From: an uncultured Bacteroidia bacterium
GTDB lineage: Bacteria > Bacteroidota > Bacteroidia > NS11-12g > UBA955
Length of the DNA stretch: 41,162 bases
NCBI GenBank assembly: GCA_938086785.1
Contig: CALKCM010000020.1
Location: 1 to 41,162, forward strand
Direction: 5' to 3'
Shown here one piece after another: positions 32,559-41,086 of this stretch. Position 1 is the first letter of the stretch, and each line of letters begins with the position of its first letter. The translations under genes and the position numbers were made by a program. The notes beneath the pieces are model-generated. The model was not told the DNA's origin, made no database searches, and was given only the letters and a program-made list of their open reading frames with translations.

Positions 32559-32623
32559 CTTGCGCCTCAAATAAATCCTCCTTAATAGAAAAAATCAAGC
32601 TTTAAAAAGCCATTCATAAAACC

Positions 32624-32631
32624 TATATTTG
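32624..32631 (+). promoter_or_regulatory. -7 box (TATATTTG) for metK-glmS
   Basis: This exact TAnnTTTG match lies 34 bases before the metK ATG. The leader between them has no evident riboswitch-like fold. Confidence 0.6.
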
Positions 32632-32665
32632 CGCTTCTTAAATTAGAAAAAGAACAAAATAGAAT

Positions 32666-33964
32666 ATGGCATATTTTTTTACATCAGAGTCTGTTTCTGA
32701 AGGACATCCGGATAAAGTTGCTGATCAAATTTCTGACGCGCTTATCGATAATTTTTTAGCATATGACTCTGAAAGCAAAGTAGCTTGCGAGACATTAGTT
32801 ACAACAGGGCAGGTTATTCTTGCAGGAGAAGTTAAATCCAATGCTTATTTGGACGTTCAAAAGATAGCTAGAAACGTAATTGCGAAAATAGGATATACTA
32901 AAAGTGAGTATATGTTTGAGAGCAATAGTTGTGGAGTTTTAAGCGCAATTCACGAGCAAAGTCCAGAAATAAACCAAGGAGTAGAACGAAAGAAAAAAGA
33001 AGAGCAAGGAGCTGGAGATCAAGGAATGATGTTTGGTTATGCTTGTAGAGAAACAGATGACTATATGCCTTTGGCAATTTCTCTTTCACATTTATTACTC
33101 GAAGAACTAGCTGTAATACGAAAAGAAGGTAAAAAAATGAAATACCTTAGACCGGATGCCAAAAGTCAAGTAACCATAGAATATGGAGATGATAATACTC
33201 CCCTAAGAGTTGATACGATTGTTTTAAGTACTCAGCATGATGACTGGATTGCTCCTAAAAGTCAGAAAGCAGCAGACATTGCTAAGGCAGATAATGAAAT
33301 GCTTAGTAAAATAAATGATGATGTTCAACAAATTTTAGTGCCACGAATCTTAAAGAAATTGCCAAAAAGAGTAAAAGACCTCTTTAATAAAGACATAAAG
33401 TACCATGTTAACCCAACGGGTAAATTTGTTATTGGCGGACCCCATGGAGATACCGGCTTAACGGGTAGAAAAATCATTGTAGATACCTACGGTGGTAAAG
33501 GAGCTCACGGTGGTGGAGCATTCAGTGGAAAAGATCCAAGTAAAGTAGATCGCAGTGCTGCATATGCTACGCGTCACATCGCTAAAAACTTAGTGGCTGC
33601 AGGAATTTGTGATGAAGTTTTGGTTCAGGTAAGTTATGCCATTGGTGTTGCAGAGCCCATCGGTATATTTATTGACACTTACGGAACAAGTAAAATAAAT
33701 AAGACAGATGGCGAAATTGCAGCAAAGGTTGAAACAATGAAATGTTTTAATCTTAAACCATACAGCATTGAAACACGTTTCAAGTTAAGAACCCCTATAT
33801 ACCAAGAGACCGCTTCATATGGACATATGGGAAGAAAAACTGAAACAATAACCAAAGTATTTAATCCTGGTGCAAAAGACGAAAAGAAGGTTAAAGTAAA
33901 GCTTTTCCCATGGGAAGAACTGAATGCCTTAGCAGATGTTAAGAAAGCCTTTAACCTCAAATAA
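32666..33964 (+). CDS. metK: S-adenosylmethionine synthase
   Basis: MetK makes S-adenosylmethionine from methionine and ATP. The 432-residue enzyme has [19 protein letters not shown] at residues 7-25, the [12 protein letters not shown] motif, [12 protein letters not shown], and the phosphate-binding [19 protein letters not shown]. It is longer than E. coli MetK because of insertions in the middle, seen in many Bacteroidota. glmS starts 23 bp downstream, so the two may share a transcript. Confidence 0.97.
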   Translation: MAYFFTSESVSEGHPDKVADQISDALIDNFLAYDSESKVACETLVTTGQVILAGEVKSNAYLDVQKIARNVIAKIGYTKSEYMFESNSCGVLSAIHEQSPEINQGVERKKKEEQGAGDQGMMFGYACRETDDYMPLAISLSHLLLEELAVIRKEGKKMKYLRPDAKSQVTIEYGDDNTPLRVDTIVLSTQHDDWIAPKSQKAADIAKADNEMLSKINDDVQQILVPRILKKLPKRVKDLFNKDIKYHVNPTGKFVIGGPHGDTGLTGRKIIVDTYGGKGAHGGGAFSGKDPSKVDRSAAYATRHIAKNLVAAGICDEVLVQVSYAIGVAEPIGIFIDTYGTSKINKTDGEIAAKVETMKCFNLKPYSIETRFKLRTPIYQETASYGHMGRKTETITKVFNPGAKDEKKVKVKLFPWEELNALADVKKAFNLK

Positions 33965-33987
33965 AAATATTAACGTAATCTTGTGAT

Positions 33988-35829
33988 ATGTGTGGAATTG
34001 TTGGGTATATAGGAAACAAACAAGCCTGTGAGATTATCCTTAAAGGCCTTAAAAGGTTGGAATATAGAGGCTATGATAGTGCAGGTGTTGCTCTTCTTAA
34101 TGGTGATTTAAGAGTGTATAAAAAGCAAGGGAAAGTTTTAGACCTTGAAGAATCTTTAGAAGGGAAAAACATTGAAGGGACCATAGGAATGGGGCACACC
34201 CGTTGGGCCACTCACGGAGAACCGAATGATAAAAATGCCCATCCTCACCAATCGCCGACAGGAGATTTATCTGTTATTCACAATGGTATTATCGAAAACT
34301 ATGCGACCCTAAAAGAAGGCCTTTTGCAACGTGGACATACCTTTAAAAGTGATACAGATACCGAAGTCCTTATCCATTTGATTGAGGATATCATGAAGAA
34401 TGCGAACCTTTCTCTGCAAGACGCAGTTCGCGCCGCGCTAGGTCAAGTAGTAGGAGCATACGCCATTGTAATTCTTTCAAAAAATCATCCAGAGCACGTA
34501 ATTGCAGCAAGAAAAGGAAGTCCTTTAGTCGTGGGTATTGGTAAAGAACGAGGCGAGTTCTTTTTAGCCAGTGATGCCACTCCAATTGTTGAATATACAA
34601 ATCAAGTTATTTATATCAAAGATGGTGAAATTGCCATTATTGAAAACAAAGAACTAACCATAAAGACCATTGATAATGTCATTCAAACTCCCTATATCCA
34701 GGAGTTAGAAATGAATCTTGAGCAGCTAGAAAAGGGAGGATACCCTCACTTTATGCTGAAGGAAATTTACGAGCAACCCAAGTCTATATTTGACTCCTTC
34801 AGAGGCAGAATAGATGCAAAATCAGGCAATATAAATATGCGCAGTGTGCGCGATTATCAAGAAAAACTAAGTAAGGTAAATCGACTCATATTAATAGGTT
34901 GTGGAACTAGTTGGCATGCGGGATTAGTTGCAGAATATTTATTTGAAGATTTAGCCCGAGTTCCTGTTGAAGTGGAGTATGCCTCAGAATTTAGGTATAG
35001 AAATCCAGTAATATATCCTGATGATTTAATCGTTAGTATTTCTCAAAGTGGAGAAACAGCAGACACTCTAGCAGCCATGGAGTTGGCGAAGCAAAAAGGA
35101 GCTACTGTTTTTGGTGTTTGTAATGTGGTGGGAAGCAGCATTCCAAGACTAAGTCACGGAGGAGCCTACACCCATGCTGGGCCAGAGATTGGTGTAGCAA
35201 GCACCAAAGCATTTACTGCACAAGTTACCGTTCTGACCCTTTATGCATTAGCCATGGCTAAGCAAAGAGAAACTCTGAGCTCCAGTAGAATTAAGCAATT
35301 GATGAAGGAAATGGAAGCTATTCCTGGAAAAGTTGAACAAGCACTTAAATTAAATGATAAAATTTACAAGATAGCTGAACTTTATAAGGATGCGAAGAAC
35401 TTCTTATACCTGGGACGAGGATACAATTTTCCGGTAGCCTTAGAGGGTGCTTTAAAATTAAAAGAAATTAGTTACATCCATGCCGAGGGATACCCTGCTG
35501 CTGAGATGAAACATGGACCTATTGCATTAATTGACGAGGAAATGCCCGTTGTGGTTATTGCAACCAACAATGAGCATTATGAAAAGCTCGTAAGTAATAT
35601 CCAAGAAGTAAAGGCGAGAAAAGGAAAAGTAATAGCCATTGTTACGGAGGGAAACACGGGGTTAAATGAATTAGCAGACCATATAATTGAAGTTCCAGAA
35701 ACGGAGAACTGCTTGTCTCCTATCCTAAATACAATACCCCTTCAACTTTTAAGTTATCATATTGCGGTTATGAGAGAATGCAATGTTGATCAACCACGAA
35801 ACTTAGCAAAATCAGTTACAGTGGAGTAA
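33988..35829 (+). CDS. glmS: Glutamine-fructose-6-phosphate aminotransferase (isomerising)
   Basis: GlmS makes glucosamine-6-phosphate for peptidoglycan and lipopolysaccharide. The 613-residue protein starts MCGIVGYIGN, with Cys2 as the N-terminal nucleophile after Met removal. It has GHTRWATHGEPNDKNAHPH in the glutaminase domain and two SIS domains (ISQSGETADT at about residues 350-360). It ends in the invariant NLAKSVTVE tail. No glmS ribozyme fold is visible in the 23-bp gap after metK. Confidence 0.97.
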   Translation: MCGIVGYIGNKQACEIILKGLKRLEYRGYDSAGVALLNGDLRVYKKQGKVLDLEESLEGKNIEGTIGMGHTRWATHGEPNDKNAHPHQSPTGDLSVIHNGIIENYATLKEGLLQRGHTFKSDTDTEVLIHLIEDIMKNANLSLQDAVRAALGQVVGAYAIVILSKNHPEHVIAARKGSPLVVGIGKERGEFFLASDATPIVEYTNQVIYIKDGEIAIIENKELTIKTIDNVIQTPYIQELEMNLEQLEKGGYPHFMLKEIYEQPKSIFDSFRGRIDAKSGNINMRSVRDYQEKLSKVNRLILIGCGTSWHAGLVAEYLFEDLARVPVEVEYASEFRYRNPVIYPDDLIVSISQSGETADTLAAMELAKQKGATVFGVCNVVGSSIPRLSHGGAYTHAGPEIGVASTKAFTAQVTVLTLYALAMAKQRETLSSSRIKQLMKEMEAIPGKVEQALKLNDKIYKIAELYKDAKNFLYLGRGYNFPVALEGALKLKEISYIHAEGYPAAEMKHGPIALIDEEMPVVVIATNNEHYEKLVSNIQEVKARKGKVIAIVTEGNTGLNELADHIIEVPETENCLSPILNTIPLQLLSYHIAVMRECNVDQPRNLAKSVTVE

Positions 35830-35951
35830 AAGAAAACGATTATCCTTACCCCTTGAATTTAGTAATAAGGTTCTCTGTTACAACAACTACAACAAAAATT
35901 TGAAACTCAAATTATAGTGAATAACAAGAGTATTTATTTAAAAGAATTTGA

Positions 35952-36188
35952 GAATATAAACGTCATTTTCTTCCCCCAGTAGGTTACAGAAAAATATCTA
36001 AAATCTTCAACGAAGAAGGATTAAAAACAACTCGTGGAAGAATATTTAAAAATACCCAAGCTCACTCTATCTTGAAAAAAGGTAAGATTCCAGGAGAGAG
36101 AAATAATAGAGAAGAAATCGTTGAGATTTATCAAGTTAAAGTTGAGGAATTAAAATTAAAGGGCTCTAACAATTTTGAAACATATTAG
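35952..36188 (+). pseudogene. Remnant resembling a recombinase-associated domain
   Basis: An open frame of 78 codons runs from an in-frame TGA to TAG with no ATG, GTG or TTG start at its beginning. It reads VGYRKISKIFNEEGLKTTRG, then IFKNTQAHSILKKGKIPGER. The pattern of a short helix-turn-helix with GxRxIxxxLNxxGxxTxRG and a following SILKK segment is like the middle part of serine-recombinase-type and related mobile-element proteins. The rest of such a protein is missing on both sides, so it looks like decay of an inserted gene. The family call is tentative. Confidence 0.45.
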
Positions 36189-36213
36189 CAAGCAATAACA
36201 GAATACTATTTAG

Positions 36214-36221
36214 TATGTTTG
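36214..36221 (+). promoter_or_regulatory. -7 box (TATGTTTG) for the MORN-repeat lipoprotein
   Basis: This exact TAnnTTTG match ends 10 bases before the ATG, leaving a very short leader. Confidence 0.5.
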
Positions 36222-36231
36222 CTTTAAAGTT

Positions 36232-37395
36232 ATGAAAAATGTAATTATTATTTTAGGAATGGCATTGTTTTTAATAAACTGCGGGAGCCAAACCAACACA
36301 CCCATGGAACCTATAACTATTGATAAGGACTCAAGTAACTACAAAAGTAATATCTCATGGGAAGAAGGAAAATTGTATTATGAGAACAAGCTTTTTAATG
36401 GAGAAGTTACTAAGCACAATCATAAAAAAGGAGGGTATTTGAACCATTTAACTACTTATAAGAATGGGTTAAAAAATGGCCCTAGTTATTGGTATTACCC
36501 CAATGGCAAAGCATATACCATTACACCGTACAAAAATGGAAAAATTCATGGGCTAGAAAAAAAATACACAAAAGAAGGTGCTATTTGGGTAGGTATTCAA
36601 TATAACAATGATACCATACAATTGTATCAATCGTATGCCAACGATACTATAATTCAGAGAGAAACCGTTCTAGGGAGAAATAAAAGTTTAATAGAGAATT
36701 ATAATAAGAGTGGAGTGCTAATAAGAAAAGGAATAAGTCAGAACATAAAAGAGAGCATTAGAAAAATTTTTTTAATTGATAATAGGAGGCATGGAGTCTG
36801 GGAGTTTTATAACAATACTGGAGTTTTAGAAAAAAAAGAAGAATACATGAATGGAAAGTTTATTCGAGAAATTCACGTAGCACTTAATGAAAAATACATA
36901 AAAAAAGGAACGGTTACAGGAACATTCAAGGAAAATGAATCCAATGGAAAATTAAAATGCATCATCCGTTACGAAAATGGCAAACCCAACGGGGTGTGGG
37001 AATTTTACTCCAATTCTAAATTAGTAAGGAAGGAAGAGTATCTTGATGGAAAACCAAATGGATCATGGCAAACCTATTCTTATGATGGAAACGTACTCAC
37101 GAATATCTCTTTTAACAATGGACTTTTGGATGGTATATATGAAGAATATGGCTCAGGTGGAAAGCTCCTTTGGAAAGGACAATTTAAAAATGGTTTAGAG
37201 AATGGAGTATGGAAAGAATTCTACTTTAAAGGAAATATAAAATGGAAAGAAGAATATAAAGACGGAAAAATAAATGGGATATGGGAAGAATACTATAGCA
37301 ATGGGCAATTGTACTGGAAAGTTGAATTGGAGAACGGTGCTGTTAAAGAAGATGGAATAAACGAAATGTTTAATGAAGATGGTAGCCCATTTTAG
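36232..37395 (+). CDS. Lipoprotein with MORN/YwqK-type repeats
   Basis: The 387-residue product starts with a lipoprotein signal, MKNVIIILGMALFLINC, with Cys17 as the likely lipidated residue (a non-canonical Asn precedes it). The rest is built from about seven or eight repeats of 22-24 residues with the pattern NGxxNGxWxxYYxNGxLxxxxxYKDG, densest from residue 249 to 365. Such repeats form beta sheets and are labelled YwqK-family antitoxin in databases, but no toxin-like gene is adjacent. The gene lies next to a decayed mobile-element fragment, so it may be accessory. Function unknown. Confidence 0.82.
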   Translation: MKNVIIILGMALFLINCGSQTNTPMEPITIDKDSSNYKSNISWEEGKLYYENKLFNGEVTKHNHKKGGYLNHLTTYKNGLKNGPSYWYYPNGKAYTITPYKNGKIHGLEKKYTKEGAIWVGIQYNNDTIQLYQSYANDTIIQRETVLGRNKSLIENYNKSGVLIRKGISQNIKESIRKIFLIDNRRHGVWEFYNNTGVLEKKEEYMNGKFIREIHVALNEKYIKKGTVTGTFKENESNGKLKCIIRYENGKPNGVWEFYSNSKLVRKEEYLDGKPNGSWQTYSYDGNVLTNISFNNGLLDGIYEEYGSGGKLLWKGQFKNGLENGVWKEFYFKGNIKWKEEYKDGKINGIWEEYYSNGQLYWKVELENGAVKEDGINEMFNEDGSPF

Positions 37396-37410
37396 AATCC
37401 CTAAAATCAT

Positions 37411-37486
37411 AAGGATTCCTCCGCTTATCTTTAAGGAAAATTAACGTTCTAATCGTTAAATGGTCTGCTGTTAGACTTTATATTTC
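37411..37486. terminator. Weak hairpin between convergent genes
   Basis: GAATCC (37396-37401, just after the stop) and GGATTC (37414-37419) form a perfect 6-bp stem with a 12-base loop, and AACG...CGTT follows near 37444-37458. No T-run is present, so termination is doubtful. Confidence 0.3.
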
Positions 37487-37912
37487 CTATTTTTCTTCGG
37501 TTACGACCCCATTCTTGGATACATAGAACAATGCAAGCACAGGTATAATACTCAATATTAATAATGGCACTGGAGGATGAGCTTTTCCTAAAGCAAGATT
37601 GATGCAGTCAGGAGCAGTCCAAGCGAGATGATATATGCCTAAAATAAATGTAGCAACCTTTAAAACCGCTTGATTCTTAAGCCTTAAGGCGTAAAAAACA
37701 GATAACAAATAACCAAGAGCTAGGAAACTAAATACAAAAATCATTGTATCCACGATTTCCATAGCAGGAAGGCTTTCGCGTAAACCTTCAATTTTCATAT
37801 CTGCTACAAGCATTGCTTTGACCTCATCTAAAAAGAGAGAAAGGATAAGAGGAATGAATGTTAAAACATCAATAATGAGAGTAAGTATGAGTATTTTTTT
37901 AAAATTTTTCAT
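37487..37912 (-). CDS. Four-helix membrane protein of unknown function
   Basis: The 141-residue product has four hydrophobic stretches: ILILTLIIDVLTFIPLILSLF, MIFVFSFLALGYLLSVFYAL, VATFILGIYHLAWTAPDCI and LLILSIIPVLALFYV. It is a small integral membrane protein with no catalytic motif that I can see. Two ATGs compete, 37930 and 37912. The upstream one overlaps the inverted repeat GTAAAT-AC-ATTTAC, so 37912 is preferred. It is a single gene on the minus strand. Confidence 0.7.
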   Translation of the reverse strand: MKNFKKILILTLIIDVLTFIPLILSLFLDEVKAMLVADMKIEGLRESLPAMEIVDTMIFVFSFLALGYLLSVFYALRLKNQAVLKVATFILGIYHLAWTAPDCINLALGKAHPPVPLLILSIIPVLALFYVSKNGVVTEEK

Positions 37913-37920
37913 ACTGTAAA

Positions 37921-37934
37921 GTAAATACATTTAC
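37921..37934. promoter_or_regulatory. Operator-like inverted repeat GTAAAT-AC-ATTTAC
   Basis: Two perfect 6-bp arms with a 2-bp spacer lie 9 bp before the preferred start of the four-helix protein. Such a compact site suits a helix-turn-helix dimer and may be autoregulatory or stress-linked. No regulator gene is adjacent. Confidence 0.35.
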
Positions 37935-38064
37935 TTTTATTCTCAAAAAAAACTCCACTCTTAGAACAAAAATCAGAAATTTAAAACTCAATTAAGATTA
38001 AATAGCCTAAGCACAAAGCACTCTGTTTGGTAAATCAAAAAATCTAAAATTGAGCAGAATTAGG
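37935..38064. other. Short intergenic stretch, no gene seen
   Basis: This 130-bp AT-rich stretch lies between the four-helix gene and the end of the L,D-transpeptidase gene. I found no frame or strong hairpin. Confidence 0.6.
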
Positions 38065-39930
38065 TTACGAATTTGATTTTTTAACTATCGCATTCTTACG
38101 TTCTCTAAGATTCCAGGCACTTCGCGGTTTCTGCATCGCTTTCATCATCATACCATCTCTGCTGTAACCATCTTTAATAAAATTCAATTTGCCATCCTCC
38201 TTTACCTCGCAGGTAAAGTATACAATGTAAATAGGAATACGTGTATCTAGGTTAAAGCGTTCATTATTGAGCACGCCATATTTTTTCTCTACAATTGTAG
38301 TGTCCGCTTCTTCTATCGCACGAAGTCTCCTAAGAGAATTATCTATTAGCGGATCCTTGCCAGCAGCCATATAAATTTGATCAATTTGATTCTTTTTCTG
38401 GCAAGAACTGATATACTCTGCGAACTTAAACGGGCTTTTGAGTCGCACACATCCATGGCTCACATGCCTATTATCTCTAGAAAATGCCCATTTTTGGGGA
38501 GTATCATGACAATAGACGCTGTAAGGGTTGTAAAAGATAACCTTTAGCTTCCCTAGTGCATTCTTATTCCCCCCTGGCTGAACCAAGCGAACAGGAATCG
38601 TCTCTTTTCTTACCTTATACCAATCAATGGAATACGGATCAACATCCTCACCAGAATACGTTTGAAGAATGTAACCTAGTTTATTTATGTGCCCTGGATC
38701 TTTCCTTATTTTCCATAAAAGCTCATTGAATAAGATACTTTTAGGGATATACCAGTTTGGCATAGCATACAAATGCGTTATCTTACTCCTCATTATAGGT
38801 GTTTCCTGATTGCGCCAAGGGCGCGTGATATTTGACTCTCCATTCAAATACTTTTCCATTTGTGAAAAATATTTTTTTGACCTTGCCTTTCCAGTGCACA
38901 CTCTCATAGTAAGTATTAAGGTATCATTACGATAGGCATCTAACTCGTTTCTTGCAATGTTAACCCAAACCTTATGTCCGCCGTCAATGGCACCCGTCCA
39001 TCTCCAGCGCTCCAAATTAAGTGCTATTTTTTCTTGACGCTGTTCGGCGTCAAAATCTAACAAAGTGCTCAGTTTCTCTGTTATAGATAAAGAGTCGATT
39101 TGTTTCGTATTATCAAGAGCAGAAAGACCCTCTTTAAGAAGTTTTATACTCGGCTTTCGAAAGATTGAATCGTTGAGTTCTAGGACATTTAAAGCAACGA
39201 GTCTAGCCAGTAAATCGACCTGATTAATCGAATCATTAGGCAATTCTGTATGCTTTTTATCCTTTACAAATGCATTTTTGGGAATCCCTTTAAATCGTTT
39301 CAGATGCGCCTGGAGATTCTGATATTCCTTAAACTGTGGCACGGCCTCTGACAATTGCTTGAAGATGTCTTTTTTTAGCGCTTGCTCAATGCTCATTGCA
39401 ACTCTATTCTTTTGAATAATATTTGCTGTCAAGGCATAAGCAGGGGTAATTCGACCAGACTGAATATCATGCAAACTTGCATAAAGCCCGTCTGCCATAA
39501 GTATCTCCATCATGGCCAATGTATCCATACTTGGCTTCCCTCCAACATCTAAAGCGGAAAGTATTTTTCCTCGGCATTCATTAAGGATAGCTGCATGGTA
39601 AAAATTAGAATCTAATCCATGAGCATCAACCAGGGTGTACCAGTCGCTCAGATTCTTAAAGAATAATGGGTTATTTCCACTCCACCATTTTAAGGTATTT
39701 ATATGATTGGAAAAAAAAGTGCGTATCGAATCAGGCTTATTTATATAAATTTTAGCAAATGGACTTTTATCAAACAAAAAGCTGTCACAGAGTGAATGAA
39801 CTTTAGAAGTATACGAAGCCGTGTCTAAAGAGCCTAAATAGTCAACAAAATCTGCCTTAAGAACTACTTTCTTATCACATGACTGCGCTGCAAATGCAAA
39901 TACTAATATCAACAAATGCCAATACTTCAT
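38065..39930 (-). CDS. L,D-transpeptidase lipoprotein (YcbB-like)
   Basis: This envelope enzyme should make 3-3 peptidoglycan cross-links or attach proteins to peptidoglycan. The 621-residue product begins with a lipoprotein signal ending AAQSC (Cys18). The catalytic domain (about residues 315-530) contains WVNIARNELDAYRNDT, and the YkuD motif HVSHGCVRL places the nucleophile near Cys494. A long N-terminal region (to about 300) is alpha-helical and like the scaffold of YcbB-type enzymes; a C-terminal tail of about 90 residues follows. It is 41 bp downstream of the MlaD gene and may be cotranscribed with it. Confidence 0.9.
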   Translation of the reverse strand: MKYWHLLILVFAFAAQSCDKKVVLKADFVDYLGSLDTASYTSKVHSLCDSFLFDKSPFAKIYINKPDSIRTFFSNHINTLKWWSGNNPLFFKNLSDWYTLVDAHGLDSNFYHAAILNECRGKILSALDVGGKPSMDTLAMMEILMADGLYASLHDIQSGRITPAYALTANIIQKNRVAMSIEQALKKDIFKQLSEAVPQFKEYQNLQAHLKRFKGIPKNAFVKDKKHTELPNDSINQVDLLARLVALNVLELNDSIFRKPSIKLLKEGLSALDNTKQIDSLSITEKLSTLLDFDAEQRQEKIALNLERWRWTGAIDGGHKVWVNIARNELDAYRNDTLILTMRVCTGKARSKKYFSQMEKYLNGESNITRPWRNQETPIMRSKITHLYAMPNWYIPKSILFNELLWKIRKDPGHINKLGYILQTYSGEDVDPYSIDWYKVRKETIPVRLVQPGGNKNALGKLKVIFYNPYSVYCHDTPQKWAFSRDNRHVSHGCVRLKSPFKFAEYISSCQKKNQIDQIYMAAGKDPLIDNSLRRLRAIEEADTTIVEKKYGVLNNERFNLDTRIPIYIVYFTCEVKEDGKLNFIKDGYSRDGMMMKAMQKPRSAWNLRERKNAIVKKSNS

Positions 39931-39971
39931 TTTTCAAATTAACATGCTAAGGTTAAGTAATGCAAATTCAA

Positions 39972-40952
39972 TTATTGGACAGACTTCTTCATTGTATCTT
40001 CAAAGAAAGCATCGCTCTTTTCTTTTGCTTTTCTTCGCTTACGTTCTCCCCATGGTAATGGCACATATTTTTCAGGGAACTTTTGCAAATCAACGGTTAG
40101 CTTATTTAAGTTAGCCGTAGCTTTTGTTAGATTTACGTATAACTCATCATCATTGGCTAGTTTAGCCAGACTACCATCTCCAGTATTTATTTTTTCCGTG
40201 AAGCTATTTAAAGCAGTTATGGTTTTCTTGATTGATTTGGTGATTTCTTGAATTTCTATATCGTCTATATCCTTACTGATGGCAGCAAAATTATCCAGAG
40301 TCGTTTTCAAAGATGTGCTGTACTCATCTAAATCATTTGTAAAGGATGTGATATTAGCAACTGCCGGGTTCATCCCCTCAATACTTGACTTAAGAGTTCC
40401 TATGGTTAATTCTAAACCTTTCAGCACAACTGGGATTCGATCTATGCTCTGAACTAGGCTTTTACGCGATATTAAGGCATTTAAAGAGGCCAATACGGAG
40501 TCTGCCTTGGCCGCAATAGGATCAATCTTCTGATTCACAGAACTCAGTATATTAGTAGAATACATTGGCTCTAGCACATCACCATCCTCAGCAAGGGATT
40601 TATTCTTAGATAAAATCAAACGAATGGATGGCGTCCCCAATATTGCAGATTCTATTTTCATGAAAGATTTTTTGGGGATAGACAAGTTGCTAAATATCTC
40701 CATGGTTGCATCAATTTTATTTGATTCATCATTAAGGCTTAGCTTTTTAAGTTGTCCAATTTTTAGTCCATTGTACATTACTGGTGCACTGATACCTATA
40801 CCCAGCGTACTATCATAATGAACGATAAAAATTCTACTCGTACTAAAAGGGTTATCCTTACCCACCATAAAGTTATAGCCTAAAATAAGTATTGTAATGG
40901 CCACAGCAGTTAGCGCACCTACCTTAGTCTCATTGGATACATTTTTAAACAT
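39972..40952 (-). CDS. MlaD/MCE-domain protein
   Basis: MCE proteins form hexameric rings that carry lipids between the membranes. The 326-residue product has an N-terminal membrane helix (VGALTAVAITILILGYNF), then an MCE domain (about residues 37-125). The typical segments STLGIGISAPVMYNGLKIGQ and SAILGTPSIRLIL are present, followed by a long helical tail with Ser/Thr/Leu-rich repeats. Partner permease and ATPase genes (mlaE, mlaF) are not visible. The ATG at 40952 is preferred over the TTG at 40979 because a perfect TAATTTTG box lies 9 bases upstream. Confidence 0.9.
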   Translation of the reverse strand: MFKNVSNETKVGALTAVAITILILGYNFMVGKDNPFSTSRIFIVHYDSTLGIGISAPVMYNGLKIGQLKKLSLNDESNKIDATMEIFSNLSIPKKSFMKIESAILGTPSIRLILSKNKSLAEDGDVLEPMYSTNILSSVNQKIDPIAAKADSVLASLNALISRKSLVQSIDRIPVVLKGLELTIGTLKSSIEGMNPAVANITSFTNDLDEYSTSLKTTLDNFAAISKDIDDIEIQEITKSIKKTITALNSFTEKINTGDGSLAKLANDDELYVNLTKATANLNKLTVDLQKFPEKYVPLPWGERKRRKAKEKSDAFFEDTMKKSVQ

Positions 40953-40961
40953 ATAATCTTT

Positions 40962-40969
40962 CAAAATTA
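40962..40969 (-). promoter_or_regulatory. -7 box (TAATTTTG) of the MlaD gene
   Basis: An exact TAnnTTTG match on the minus strand, 9 bases before the ATG, so the transcript would have a very short leader. Confidence 0.5.
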
Positions 40970-41023
40970 AACATTTCAAACACGTACTGGCTCATTACTT
41001 TTCCCCAATTAAATAAAAGAACA

Positions 41024-41056
41024 AAAAAAAGGAAGCCCTCCATATGGAGGGCTTCC
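41024..41056 (-). terminator. Strong intrinsic terminator of the T9SS cargo gene
   Basis: GGAAGCCCTCC (41031-41041) and GGAGGGCTTCC (41046-41056) form a perfect 11-bp stem around an ATAT loop. On the minus strand a run of eight T follows, ending the gene to the right and isolating the MlaD promoter. Confidence 0.93.
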
Positions 41057-41086
41057 TAAATATCTGAACCGAATGGTTCGGTTATA

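Larger units (their letters stand above)
35830..36231. other. Intergenic region with a start-less coding fragment
   Basis: Between glmS and the MORN-repeat gene there is 402 bp. The first 120 bp show only weak inverted repeats (for example CCTTA...TAAGG near 35853-35880). The rest is a 78-codon open stretch without a start codon, described separately, followed by the promoter of the next gene. Confidence 0.7.

Noticed and set aside
32632..32665. SAM-responsive riboswitch in the metK leader
   Set aside because: Only about 30 bases lie between the -7 box and the ATG and no pseudoknot or known SAM-riboswitch core can be drawn.
33965..33987. glmS ribozyme upstream of glmS
   Set aside because: The 23-bp gap is far too short for the ribozyme fold.
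36232..37395. Toxin-antitoxin pair based on the YwqK-type repeats
   Set aside because: The product has a lipoprotein signal and no toxin-like small gene is adjacent; the database label alone is not evidence.
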